Assembly (NCBI RefSeq): GCF_033763495.1
Contig: NZ_JANRKL010000203.1
Location: 1-64,000, forward strand
Length of the DNA stretch: 64,000 nucleotides
Reading direction: 5' to 3'
From: Haliscomenobacter sp033763495
GTDB lineage: Bacteria; Bacteroidota; Bacteroidia; Chitinophagales; Saprospiraceae
The notes below the pieces were generated by a model, which had not been told where the DNA came from, made no database searches, and was given only the letters and a program-made list of their open reading frames with translations. Position 1 is the stretch's first letter. Each line of letters opens with the position of its first letter. This document shows positions 27,076 to 36,800 of this stretch, piece by piece. The translations under genes were made by a program, and so were the position numbers.

Positions 27076-27423
27076 TTATTTTGGATAAAGTTGGAGTGCT
27101 TGTTGCAGAATGGACTCGATGGTTTCCAGTGGTAAATCTTCTTCGGGATCAAAGAGCATAATTTTCATCCGGGAGCGTTTTTCCTGGAGCAAAAAAGGCT
27201 GCTCAAAATGTTTGCCTTCCACAATTCCGAGGTAAGGCTGTCCGATTTTTTTGTGTACCCAAAGATAACAAAACATCTTGCCTCGGAAACAAAAGAAGGG
27301 CATGCCGTATTTCCATGCTGCGCTGATTTCCGGGTTTTGTCGAAGGATGATTTCCCGCAAAGCCAACAGACAACTTTTGATTGGCTCTTCACGATCGAGG
27401 TAAAAATGATCCATCTTTTCCAT
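27076..27423 (-). CDS. DUF1801 (YdhG-like) protein
   Basis: The 115-aa product has the DUF1801 pattern: an N-terminal helix with IKSCLLALREIILR, the central AAWKYGMPFFCFRGKMFCYL strand pair and a basic region (KRSRMKIMLF). An ATG three codons in (27414) is an equally good start. Some homologues are called iron chaperones, without firm proof in this phylum. A second DUF1801 gene lies close by at 28014-28397 on the other strand. Confidence 0.72.
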   Translation of the reverse strand: MEKMDHFYLDREEPIKSCLLALREIILRQNPEISAAWKYGMPFFCFRGKMFCYLWVHKKIGQPYLGIVEGKHFEQPFLLQEKRSRMKIMLFDPEEDLPLETIESILQQALQLYPK

Positions 27424-27567
27424 CCGGGTATTTTGAATTGATTGTTCGGCAAAAATATCAAAAGCAGATTACATAAAACAGATTATTGTATTTTTAAAAC
27501 AAAAAACTGGCGCAATCACCCCCTTATCTTGTCGGGTTCATCACACACAGTCTCATTTAAAACAATT

Positions 27568-27575
27568 TATCTTTG
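27568..27575 (+). promoter_or_regulatory. Bacteroidota -7 promoter box
   Basis: TATCTTTG is a perfect TAnnTTTG match 23 bases before the GyrI-like gene start, which fits a short leader. No -33 element is obvious at the right spacing. Confidence 0.5.
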
Positions 27576-27598
27576 TTCTGTAGATAAAATGAAAAATA

Positions 27599-28021
27599 AT
27601 GGAGTCGATTGTTTTGGACAAAGCAATAGCCGTTTGTTGTGTGACCGCCAGCTCATTTCCTGATGGAGTGCTGGCCGCTTTTCAAACCTTGCATGGGAAG
27701 CTTGATCACAAAGAAAAGCGCCAACATTTCGGCATCTCCCACGGCCTGCCCGATGGAGGGATTCATTACCTGGCAGCAGCTACAGAGCTAAATCCAAGTG
27801 AAGCAGAAACACTGGGGCTAGATCGTTTTACCATTCAAAAAGGGTCTTATCTTGGAGTTACGATTCCGGATTACCTGAAAGACCTGGGGGAAATTGGTCG
27901 AACTTTTCATCGGCTGTTACAAAACCCCAATCTTGATCCCGAAGGCTATTGTCTGGAAATTTATTCCGGAAAGGATGTGCAATGTTTGGTTAAACTGAAA
28001 AATGAAGATCAAAATGGCTAA
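27599..28021 (+). CDS. GyrI-like/effector-binding domain protein
   Basis: The 140-aa product resembles stand-alone small-molecule-binding (GyrI/AraC-effector type) domains: an early strand region, KRQHFGISHGLPDGGIHYLA in the middle, FTIQKGSYLGVTIPDYLKDL, and a strand YCLEIYSGKDVQCLVKL at the end. There is no DNA-binding domain. It is followed with an 8-base overlap by a DUF1801 gene. The assignment rests on overall pattern and is moderate. Confidence 0.55.
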   Translation: MESIVLDKAIAVCCVTASSFPDGVLAAFQTLHGKLDHKEKRQHFGISHGLPDGGIHYLAAATELNPSEAETLGLDRFTIQKGSYLGVTIPDYLKDLGEIGRTFHRLLQNPNLDPEGYCLEIYSGKDVQCLVKLKNEDQNG

Positions 28022-28397
28022 AACCAACTACCAATCCGTCGACGAGTACATTGGAATGCAAGCCGTCGACCAACAAGCAGCATTGGAAGAATTGCGCCAA
28101 TTCATCCGTAGTCAAATCCCCCCAACTGCGCAGGAAGGCATTAGTTACCAAATCCCCATGTACAAATACCAGGGCAGTTTGGTTGGTTTTGCCAGTTATG
28201 AAAAGCATTACAGTTTTGTCACTGCCAATGCCTCGACTTTGGAGCAGTTTCGGGCGGAGCTGAAGGGGTACAAATTTTCCCCTTCTGCGATCCAGTTGCC
28301 TTACGGTAAGCCCTTACCAACGGAGCTTTTAGGGCGTATCATTCAACAACGCATAGTAGAGAATGAAGGATTGGCAACAAAGAAAAAGCAGAAATAG
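28014..28397 (+). CDS. DUF1801 (YdhG-like) protein
   Basis: The 127-aa product has a clear DUF1801 pattern: VDEYIGMQAVDQQAALEELR, the core AQEGISYQIPMYKYQGSLVG, a strand KHYSFVTANA, and the basic-aromatic end (SPSAIQLPYGKPLPTELLGR). The ATG at 28014 overlaps the previous stop by eight bases, which suggests translational coupling; 28002 is an alternative start. Confidence 0.8.
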   Translation: MAKTNYQSVDEYIGMQAVDQQAALEELRQFIRSQIPPTAQEGISYQIPMYKYQGSLVGFASYEKHYSFVTANASTLEQFRAELKGYKFSPSAIQLPYGKPLPTELLGRIIQQRIVENEGLATKKKQK

Positions 28398-28406
28398 GTT
28401 TACGTT

Positions 28407-29102
28407 TTATGCCTTTTTTTCAAAAACCATACACATTCCTGCCATGTCGTAAGTTGTGCCGTATATGGTAACTGGTGGCTCAGTTTCCTGCTGGGTTTGG
28501 ATCAATTCAAACCCACATTCCCCAAAAATGCGTTGGATTTCTTCCGCACCCCTTAGTTTGAAAAGAGGGGTGACAAAAGGTAGTTTTTCCATAATCTCCT
28601 TAGTCCGAATGCCTACATACAACCTGGCGCCAGGCTTCATCACCCGCCCAATCTCCTGCAAATGGGTAAAGGGTTTGTTCCAGAAATAAATCACATTGAT
28701 GCAAAACACCGCATCAAAAAGGCCAGCAGAGTAAGGCAATTGATCACTGCTGCCCATTTGTACCTCAAGCAGCCCTTGACGAATCAAATCTGCATTGTTT
28801 TTGCGGGCTGCTTTGACCATGGCAGCGGAATAGTCGATCCCGTGGAGTTTGAGTCCTTCTGCTTTTTGGGAGACTTCTTTAAAAAAATGGCCATTGCCAA
28901 AACCTATTTCGAGCACTTGATTGCCGGGCTGTAGTTGCAGGTGTTGCAAAACCAGTTTGTACAAGCTGCGGTTGCTTTCGTTCATGCGCTCCCCAATGGT
29001 TTTGGCAAATGCCCCATGTGGCTTGCACAATTGTTGGGCAATGAATTCGGGCGTTGGAGTGGGCTTGAATTTTTGGAGGAGCTTTTTTAGGAATTGGAGC
29101 AT
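28407..29102 (-). CDS. Class I SAM-dependent methyltransferase
   Basis: The 231-aa product has a Rossmann methyltransferase core: motif I VLEIGFGNGHFFKE near residues 59-72, LHGIDYSAAMVKAARK (acidic residue of the second strand), and a DAVFCINVIYFW segment. An IGRVMKPGARLYVGI strand follows. The helical lead-in resembles Methyltransf_11 enzymes. The substrate is unknown. It converges with the DUF1801 gene and diverges from the DUF1835 gene. Confidence 0.82.
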   Translation of the reverse strand: MLQFLKKLLQKFKPTPTPEFIAQQLCKPHGAFAKTIGERMNESNRSLYKLVLQHLQLQPGNQVLEIGFGNGHFFKEVSQKAEGLKLHGIDYSAAMVKAARKNNADLIRQGLLEVQMGSSDQLPYSAGLFDAVFCINVIYFWNKPFTHLQEIGRVMKPGARLYVGIRTKEIMEKLPFVTPLFKLRGAEEIQRIFGECGFELIQTQQETEPPVTIYGTTYDMAGMCMVFEKKA

Positions 29103-29152
29103 TGATGATGGCTTTAGGGAAAATTATTCATGCGAAGTTCCTATTTTTATTT

Positions 29153-29160
29153 TATTTTTG
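29153..29160 (+). promoter_or_regulatory. Bacteroidota -7 promoter box
   Basis: TATTTTTG matches TAnnTTTG and lies 20 bases before the DUF1835 start, in the divergent gap with the methyltransferase gene. The setting is A/T-rich, so a chance match is possible. Confidence 0.4.
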
Positions 29161-29180
29161 AAAAAAATCCAAACAAAAAT

Positions 29181-29945
29181 ATGAACTTCCATATTCTCAA
29201 TGGCGATAGTCTGGCCCAAACCTTTGCCCAAAGCAATATCCCAGGACACTGCATCATCTGCCGTGAATGCCTGATCGACGGCCCTGCCCAGGCTGCTGAT
29301 CTGGACAATTTTTGGTCCATCCGCGCCAATTTCATCGCCCAGGGTTATGGCGAAGCCCGTGAGAAATATTACGATAAGGTAGTGAAAGAATTGGATCAAA
29401 TTCAGCGCCTGCCTGAGGAAGCCGAAATCAACCTGTGGTTTGAAGACGACTTATTTTGCCAAAGCAACCTGTGGTTTATGCTGGCACTGCTCGTCAATGC
29501 CAGTCCCCAGCTCAAAATATACCGGGTTTTCCCCATGGAACCAACACTGGATCATTGGAACGGTTTTGGGCAAGCTGATGCGGCCAGTTTGGAACAAGCT
29601 TATGCCCAACGAGTACAGTTTCACCAAACCGACCTCGAATTGGGCCTGGCCTTGTGGGAGGCATTTCGCAGCAAAGACTTGAAACAATTACAAACCTTAT
29701 CCCATCAGCCTTCCGCCTGTTTCAATCGGCTACCGGAAGTTGTTCAGGCCCACATCGATCGTTTTGCACCACAAGGGCAATTGGGTCGCCCCGAGCGCTT
29801 GATTGTCGAGATTTTGCAGGGTAATCCGGAGGATTTTACTGCGGTTTTTAAAGCTTTTTGGCAAAAAGCGGGGGTGTATGGGTTCGGGGATGTGCAGGTG
29901 AAGGGGATGTATGAAAGGGTGTTGGGGATGGAAGAATTGATTTGA
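29181..29945 (+). CDS. DUF1835 domain protein
   Basis: The 254-aa product begins MNFHILNGDSLAQTFAQSNI and continues with RECLIDGPAQAADLDNFWSI and INLWFEDDLFCQSNLWFMLA, the hallmark segments of DUF1835. The C-terminal part is helical. The family function is unknown. An upstream in-frame ATG at 29130 precedes the promoter box, so 29181 is preferred. Confidence 0.78.
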   Translation: MNFHILNGDSLAQTFAQSNIPGHCIICRECLIDGPAQAADLDNFWSIRANFIAQGYGEAREKYYDKVVKELDQIQRLPEEAEINLWFEDDLFCQSNLWFMLALLVNASPQLKIYRVFPMEPTLDHWNGFGQADAASLEQAYAQRVQFHQTDLELGLALWEAFRSKDLKQLQTLSHQPSACFNRLPEVVQAHIDRFAPQGQLGRPERLIVEILQGNPEDFTAVFKAFWQKAGVYGFGDVQVKGMYERVLGMEELI

Positions 29946-29955
29946 GAAAATGTTG

Positions 29956-29963
29956 TAATTTTG
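29956..29963 (+). promoter_or_regulatory. Bacteroidota -7 promoter box, possible leaderless start
   Basis: TAATTTTG matches TAnnTTTG perfectly and ends five bases before the ATG of the AAA/nuclease gene. If used, transcription would begin at or within a few bases of the start codon. Confidence 0.45.
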
Positions 29964-29967
29964 CCTT

Positions 29968-31515
29968 ATGAAAAACCTACCCATTGGCATTCAAACGCTG
30001 ACCCAAATCCGGGAGAAGAATTGCGTTTATGTGGATAAGACTCAGTTGGTACACCAGCTGGTGAGTCAGGGTAAGTATTATTTTCTGGCGCGCCCACGCC
30101 GTTTTGGCAAATCCCTGCTGATTTCTACCCTCAAAGAATTATTTGAAGGCAACAAAGCCGTGTTTGAAGGGCTTTGGATTGAACCACAATGGGATTGGGG
30201 GAAAGTTTCCCCGGTGCTCCACCTTTCTTTTGATGCGATGGGGTATGATGCTGTGGGGTTAGAAAATTCACTTTTATATGAACTTAAGCGTTGGGCTGAG
30301 CATTATAAGGTCCAGTTTACTGCATCAAATTATAAAACTCAGTTTAAAGAATTAATTCAGCAAGTAGCAGCCACTCACGGCAAAATTGTGCTCCTCATTG
30401 ACGAATACGACAAACCCATCATCGACTACTTGGAGCGCAGCACCATGGATCGGGCCAAGGCCAATCGGGACATTTTAAGGGAATTTTACGGCGTTTTGAA
30501 AAGTGCCGATGAGCAACTGGAGCTGGTTTTCATCACAGGCATTTCCAAATTTGCCAAAGTGTCCATCTTCTCACACCTGAATAATTTAGATGACATCACG
30601 CTCGACCGCAACTACGCCACACTTACTGGCTATACCCAGCAAGAGTTGGAAATTTTCTTCGACGAGCATTTAAGCGCAGCGGAAAAAACCTTGAATCTTT
30701 CGCGTGAGGCCTTGCTCGAAAACATGCGCATTTGGTACAATGGTTACAGTTGGGATGGGGTGCACCGCTTGTACAACCCCTTTGGTACCCTCAATTTTTT
30801 GTCCAAAAAACAGTTTTTCAATTTCTGGTTCGCCACAGGCAGCCCCCGTTTTTTGGTCGATCAAATGCGCAAACAGGCCTGGTACAACGTGGAAAATGCA
30901 GTGGTGAGCAACATCGTCTTTGAGCGCTACGATCTGGATAATATTGAACTGATTCCCTTGCTGTTTCAAACCGGATACCTGACCGTAAAAGAAGCCGACG
31001 TGATGACCGGGGACTTGGTGGTGGATTACCCCAACAAAGAGGTACGCGAAAGCATGTACCAATTCCTCATCGATGATTTGGCCCAAAACCCCCATCGCAC
31101 ACATACCGGGCGGACCATCAAAGACCTCCAGCAAGCTCTGCTTGCCCAGGATTTGGCCCAAGTACAAACCATTCTCAATTCCATTTTAGCCGATTTGCCC
31201 TCTGAAACCTTCCAAAAACAATCCGAAGGTTTGTACCACGGCCTGGTGCACCTCATCTTCAACTACCTCGGCATGTTTATGGACAGTGAGGTGCATTCGG
31301 CCCAAGGCCGCGCCGATGCCATCGTACAAACACCAACGAACGTGTACATTTTTGAATTCAAATTCAACAAGTCTGCACAAGCAGCCATTGAGCAAATCAA
31401 ACAGCGCAATTATGCCGCGAAATACCGGGCGGGGAATAAGGTGATTACGGGGATTGGGGTGAATTTTAATGCAAAAGAGAAGGGGATTGATGGGTGGTTG
31501 GAAGTGGAGTTGTGA
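29968..31515 (+). CDS. AAA-ATPase-like protein with C-terminal PD-(D/E)XK nuclease-type domain
   Basis: The 515-aa product begins MKNLPIGIQTLTQIREKNCV, typical of the AAA-ATPase-like family abundant in Bacteroidota. A P-loop-like RPRRFGKSLL lies at 42-51 and a Walker B-like IVLLIDEYDKPI near 140-152. The C-terminal part has GRADAIV and YIFEFKFNK near 445-470, matching the D and E-x-K of PD-(D/E)XK nucleases (DUF1703). These genes often occur in many genomic copies. The biological role is not established; defence or DNA maintenance has been suggested for such fusions. Confidence 0.85.
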   Translation: MKNLPIGIQTLTQIREKNCVYVDKTQLVHQLVSQGKYYFLARPRRFGKSLLISTLKELFEGNKAVFEGLWIEPQWDWGKVSPVLHLSFDAMGYDAVGLENSLLYELKRWAEHYKVQFTASNYKTQFKELIQQVAATHGKIVLLIDEYDKPIIDYLERSTMDRAKANRDILREFYGVLKSADEQLELVFITGISKFAKVSIFSHLNNLDDITLDRNYATLTGYTQQELEIFFDEHLSAAEKTLNLSREALLENMRIWYNGYSWDGVHRLYNPFGTLNFLSKKQFFNFWFATGSPRFLVDQMRKQAWYNVENAVVSNIVFERYDLDNIELIPLLFQTGYLTVKEADVMTGDLVVDYPNKEVRESMYQFLIDDLAQNPHRTHTGRTIKDLQQALLAQDLAQVQTILNSILADLPSETFQKQSEGLYHGLVHLIFNYLGMFMDSEVHSAQGRADAIVQTPTNVYIFEFKFNKSAQAAIEQIKQRNYAAKYRAGNKVITGIGVNFNAKEKGIDGWLEVEL

Positions 31516-31533
31516 CTACAGATGTTCCTTTAT

Positions 31534-32016
31534 TTAGGATGACAAAGCTTTCCAAAAAACAATCTTATCCTCACCAGCGGCATAAAATTCGCGAATACGC
31601 GCTTCCTGGGCATAGCCATTATTGAAATAAAAAGCTCTCGTGCGTTCAAAAGAAGGTAATCCAGATGTCTCTACCAGCAAAATTCTTTCCCCTCGTTCTT
31701 TCAAAAATTGTTCTATAAAGGCCATCAAGGACTTGCCAATAGCTTTGCCCTGGTAATCTGCATGTACAGCAATCAGGTACAGATTATAGGTGCCACTGGT
31801 CAGCCGCTCCGGGGCAAAGTAAGCTACAGCGACTGGCTCTTTCTCCACATAGGTGAACCAGAACTCAGTAGTGTTGTCTTCATCAAAATAGCTGGCAATC
31901 ATGTCATCTAGGAATTCTGATGGGAATAAACCACTGGTATCGATTACGGCTTTCAATGCGGGTAAATCGTCGTACAAAACCTTACGAATGTTGGAATTTG
32001 GTGGTAGCTGATTCAT
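31534..32016 (-). CDS. GNAT family N-acetyltransferase
   Basis: The 160-aa product has the GNAT fold: strand YNLYLIAVHADYQGKAIGKS with the acetyl-CoA loop (Q-G-K-A-I-G-K), then LMAFIEQFLKERGERILLVE and a C-terminal RTRAFYFNNGYAQEARIREF. The acceptor cannot be inferred. It lies 70 bases after the AraC gene on the same strand. Confidence 0.85.
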   Translation of the reverse strand: MNQLPPNSNIRKVLYDDLPALKAVIDTSGLFPSEFLDDMIASYFDEDNTTEFWFTYVEKEPVAVAYFAPERLTSGTYNLYLIAVHADYQGKAIGKSLMAFIEQFLKERGERILLVETSGLPSFERTRAFYFNNGYAQEARIREFYAAGEDKIVFWKALSS

Positions 32017-32086
32017 GTTTTTACCTTGTGTTTAGAATTAATGTGTTTACTCCATTGCGGGATCAAAGGTAAAATCAGTAAATGAC

Positions 32087-32818
32087 CTAATCTTGTACGA
32101 TTCGGCTATTGTAAACGGCGGAAGGCTTTAAGCCAAAAAAGCCCTTGAATCTTCGACTAAAATGAGCAGGGTCATAAAAACCAGCAGCCAGAGCGGCTTC
32201 CTGGAGATCAGTCCCATTTTGTAGGCTAATTTCGATGGCCAATTTTAGCCTAACCCATGAAATGTACTTTTGAATGGGAAGCCCCATCTTTTCCTTAAAT
32301 AAGTGCGAAAGCCTACTTGCCGAAATGTGAGTATGTTTGGCCAGCATGGGCAGCAATAATTTGTCCTGGTTGATGTGAGCAAGGATGAATGCGATACATT
32401 TTATGATCCTTTCATCCTGTACTGGCTCATCAATGATTAAGTCTTCGACGATGGAATCAAAGGTCTTAACTTCATTTCTACTCCATTCCTCCCAAGTGAA
32501 TACCGTTTTATCAGTGATTTCTGTCCCCAATACCTTTAAAATACTTGTAAAACTGATGTATAATGGTTCAATCAACATCAATGCACATCGGCAGGACTTG
32601 CCATCGAAAGCATGTACTGTGTTTGCTTGGATGACTGCCATCGTTAGTTGTGAATAACTTGTATCCTTGGTAGTTATAGCAAAATGGCCCTCCAGTGCCC
32701 GAATGATTTCAATGGCCGGATGAGCATGAAATCCAGTACTCAGACCGGATTCTTCGAAGCAATAGATGCCTTTTTGGGTATCAAAACGTTCAACTTTCAC
32801 AGGTATAACTTTGTACAA
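32087..32818 (-). CDS. AraC family transcriptional regulator
   Basis: The product, up to 243 aa, has an N-terminal cupin-like ligand domain (GFHAHPAIEIIRALEGHFAI). The C-terminal AraC double helix-turn-helix covers about 140-240 (LAKHTHISASRLSHLFKEKM, then AALAAGFYDPAHFSRRFKGF). No ATG is available near the N-terminus. The frame opens after a stop at 32829-32831, leaving TTG at 32818 or GTG at 32800 as starts. It lies between the peptidase E-like and GNAT genes and may regulate them. Confidence 0.83.
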   Translation of the reverse strand: MYKVIPVKVERFDTQKGIYCFEESGLSTGFHAHPAIEIIRALEGHFAITTKDTSYSQLTMAVIQANTVHAFDGKSCRCALMLIEPLYISFTSILKVLGTEITDKTVFTWEEWSRNEVKTFDSIVEDLIIDEPVQDERIIKCIAFILAHINQDKLLLPMLAKHTHISASRLSHLFKEKMGLPIQKYISWVRLKLAIEISLQNGTDLQEAALAAGFYDPAHFSRRFKGFFGLKPSAVYNSRIVQD

Positions 32819-32857
32819 TTTTGATTTTTGTCAAACCCTGATTTAGAATCGCCACCT

Positions 32858-33604
32858 TCAGCGTTTATCTTCTTTTGACAATAGCTCGTTCAACGGCCGA
32901 TAAGTTTCTGTCCGTTCAATCACTTCTTCAAAAAAATCCTCTCCCCTCCAAAATACCTTGTAGGCACGAGCATTTTCCCTGGCGCTGATGATTCTATATT
33001 GATCATCCAACATTTCGATGGCGCAACAATCTTCCAGTGCTATGGCAACTATGCCATAAGTTTTTCTCATCATTTTTTTTAAATCAGGCTTTCTATCGGC
33101 TTCGCTATCGTAATGGGGACAATGCAAGGCTTGAATCAAATTCAATCCTGTAACTTTGATTAAACCAGCTTCAGGATTATTGAATTTTCTTGAATCTGAA
33201 TTGCCGTATTTGAACCAGCAAATTGATCCGGCACTAAGCCCACACAAAACCTTGCCTTGTGCATAGGCTGCTCGCAGCAATACATCTACACCCGCTTTTT
33301 TCCACACTTTCATCATGCGAAAAGTATTCCCACCACCAACGTAGATGATGTCTGCATTGGATATTTTCTCAGCGATTGTTTCTTTGGTGGGTTTCTCACT
33401 GATCAAATATAAAACATCACAGTTGCAACCAAGCTGGGAGAAATGTTCATTCAATTGATCAAAATAGGAAGTTGAGTCTCCACTCGCCGTTGGCAAAAAC
33501 AACAAATTGGGCTTGCTTTTTTTAGAAAGCTCCACGATCCTTTTATGGATGATGGTATTGTCTTCAAAGGTCTCTCCACCGCCAATGGCTACAATTGTTT
33601 TCAT
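32858..33604 (-). CDS. Peptidase E-like (S51) protein
   Basis: The 248-aa product has the class I amidotransferase-like fold of S51 peptidases: MKTIVAIGGGETFED at the start, IIYVGGGNTFRMM near 86-98, and the nucleophile elbow CGLSAGSICWF with Ser124. Later ALHCPHYDSEADRKP supplies the usual His region. Known members cleave Asp-X dipeptides; cyanophycinases are relatives. It heads a minus-strand group with AraC and GNAT genes. Confidence 0.85.
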   Translation of the reverse strand: MKTIVAIGGGETFEDNTIIHKRIVELSKKSKPNLLFLPTASGDSTSYFDQLNEHFSQLGCNCDVLYLISEKPTKETIAEKISNADIIYVGGGNTFRMMKVWKKAGVDVLLRAAYAQGKVLCGLSAGSICWFKYGNSDSRKFNNPEAGLIKVTGLNLIQALHCPHYDSEADRKPDLKKMMRKTYGIVAIALEDCCAIEMLDDQYRIISARENARAYKVFWRGEDFFEEVIERTETYRPLNELLSKEDKR

Positions 33605-33835
33605 GTTTGAATTTAGAATTTGTCAGCAACCAAATTATTCTGTTGTATACATTTTATCCTAGTAAAAATAAAACTACAGTTTCATAATTACTTGGTTAAA
33701 TTCAAATCAAGCAAAAACCTTCTCCCCCCAATAGGGTCATTTTCCTCACCCCCTGCCACTTCCCTGCCTTTATTTTTTCGGCTTTTCCGACTAAACGCTT
33801 ACATTTAAATCAATTTCAACAATCAATCCAAGGTT

Positions 33836-36800
33836 ATGCGAATGTTTATCCCCATTCTGGCACTCATTACCCTGACCAGTTCCGCCCTTTGGGCACAAAA
33901 AGACAAAAAAGTACCACCCCCCGCGGCGGCTCCCGCCAAAACGGAAAAACCAACCGTACACCAATCCTCCACCTACAGTGCTTTGTCCTTGCGGAGCATT
34001 GGCCCGGCGGTCACTTCTGGGCGGGTCAGCGATTTTGCGGTCAATCCACGCAATCAGGCAGAGTATTATGTAGCTACGTCCTCCGGCGGCGTTTGGAAAA
34101 CCAACAACGCAGGTACCACCTGGGTTCCCATTTTTGATGGCCAGGGCTCCTACTCCATCGGCTGTGTCGCGCTTGATCCAAGTAATGCCGCAACAGTATG
34201 GGTCGGCAGCGGCGAAAACAACAACCAACGGGCAGTCTCCTACGGCGACGGCGTATACAAAAGTGAAAACGGCGGCAAAACCTGGCGCAACATGGGCCTG
34301 AAAAACTCCGAACACATTGCCAATGTCGTCGTTGACCCCAGCAATTCCAATATCGTCTATGTAGCGGCCTATGGCCCGGTGTGGAGCGATGGTGGCGAGC
34401 GTGGCGTGTACAAAAGCACCGATGGCGGCGAAACCTGGACCAACGTCAAGTCGGTCAGTGCCTATACCGGATGCAGCAACCTGATCATGGATCCACGCAA
34501 TCCCCAGGTGTTGTATGCCGCCTTCCACCAACGCCAGCGCAAGGTGTACACCTACATCGGTGGCGGCCCCGAGTCGGCATTGTACAAAACCACCGACGGC
34601 GGCGCAACATGGAAAAAACTGGATGGCCTGCCCGGCGGCGATGTTGGCCGGATCGGCATCGACCTCTCCCCTGCTAACCCTGATTACGTATATGCCGTAG
34701 TTGAAGCCTCCGAAGGCAAAGGCGGCGTGTACCGCTCCACCGACCGGGGCGCGAGTTGGGAAAAAATGAGCGGGGTCTTTACCAGCGGCAACTACTACCA
34801 GGAACTCACCTGCGACCCACGCAATGTAGACCGCATTTTCATTACCGATACCTATTACAAAGTGAGCGATGACGGCGGCAAAACCGTGCGCAACCTTGGC
34901 GAAATCAACAAGCACATCGACAACCACTGCATCTGGATCGACCCCAGTAACACCAATCACCTGCGCGTGGGTTGTGACGGTGGCATTTACGAAAGCTGGG
35001 ATTTTGCTAAAAGCTGGGAGTTCAAACACAACCTGCCCGTTACTCAGTTTTACAAAGTGGCTACCGACAATGGCCTGCCCTTTTACCACGTGCACGGCGG
35101 AACCCAGGATAATCTCAGCCTCGGTGGCCCCAGCCGCACTACCAGCGACAACGGCATCACCAACGCCGACTGGTACGTGACCAGCACGGGCGACGGCTTC
35201 GAAACCCAGGTAGATCAAACCAACCCCGACATCATTTACGCCCAAAGCCAATACGGCGGGCTTTCCCGCTTCGACCGCAAGAGTGGCCAATCCGTGTTCA
35301 TCAAACCCCTCGAAGGCGAAAACGAACCCGCCTTGCGCTGGAATTGGGATGCTCCGCTGACCATCAGCAACTTCTCCTCGACTCGCCTGTATTTTGGAGC
35401 CAATAAGGTTTTCCGCACCGACGACCGGGGCAATAGTTGGAAGGTCATCAGTCCAGATCTGACGCGGGGCATCGACCGCAACAAGCTCGAAATCATGGGC
35501 AAGATTTGGAGTGTGGATGCCCTTGCCAAAAACGGCTCGACCGACATTTACGGCCAAACGACCAGCATCGCCGAAAGTGCACAGGATCAAAACATCCTTT
35601 GGGTCGGAACCGACGATGGCCTGCTGTGGATGACTCGCGACGGCGGCACAAATTGGGAAAAAATGGACAAGCTGCCCGGTGTACCCGAAAACAGCTACGT
35701 GCACCAGGTGATCGCTTCCCGTCACGACAAAAACAGCGCTTACGTCTGCTTCAACCACCACCGTTACGGCGACTTCAAACCCTACCTGCTCAAAACCAGT
35801 GATGGCGGCAAAACCTGGAAGTCCATCAGCGCCACTTTGCCCGAGCGGGGCAGCGTGTACAGCATTGCGGAGGATCATATCGATCCCAATTTGTTGTTTT
35901 GTGGCACCGAGTTTGGCCTGTTTTTCACCCAAAATGGCGGCGAGACCTGGGTGCAACTCAAGTCCGGCCTGCCCACCATTGCAGTGCGCGACCTGGAAAT
36001 CCAGCGCCGGGAGAACGACCTGGTCCTGGCTACTTTTGGACGTGGGTTCTACATCCTGGACGATTACTCGCCTCTGCGCAACCTCAAACCGGAGACTTTT
36101 GACCAGGCGGCGACCATTTTCCCAATCAAGGATGCCTTAATGTTTATCCCCAATATGCCGCTGGGGCTTCGGGATAAAGGCCACCTGGGCAGCAGTTATT
36201 ACGCTACACCAAACCCACCTGTAGGTGCCGTATTCACCTATTGGCTGAAAGAGGACATCAAAACCTTGAAGGCCAAAAGGCAAGAAGCTGAAAAGGCCAA
36301 ATATGATAAAAAAGAACCCGTGTATTATCCCGATATCGAGGCACTGCGCAAGGAAGACGAGCAACCCGAGCCCTACCTCTTGTTTACCATCACGGATGCG
36401 GATGGGGATGTGGTGCGGCACCTCAAAGCACCAGCGAGCAAAGGTTTGAAGCGCATCGTTTGGGATTTCCGGCACAATACTACCGCTCCGGTTTTGGGCC
36501 GTTACAAGCCTGCTCCCGACCAGTTGTTCGGTGGTGAAGAAACGGGGCAATTGGCCTTGCCGGGTACTTACAGCGTCAGCCTCAGCAAGTATGAAGATGG
36601 GGTGTTAACGACCATCGCCGGGCCAGTCAAATTCAATTGTAAAGCGCTGAACAACGTCACGCTGCCTGCCACTGACTTACCTGCTTATGCCGATTTTGTG
36701 GCCAAAGTGGCCAGTCTGCGCAAGGCCCTCAGCGCGACGAATTACATCCGGGGCGAGTTGAGTGGCCAGATGAGCGCGATTCAGACGGCGATCCAGGAAA

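Noticed and set aside
33791..35956. 721-codon open frame antisense to the BNR gene
   Set aside because: It is a shadow of the GGC-rich, Asp-box-rich sense gene. The product is low-complexity Val/Ala/Gly with no signal or known domain, while the sense frame has a signal peptide and about ten BNR motifs.
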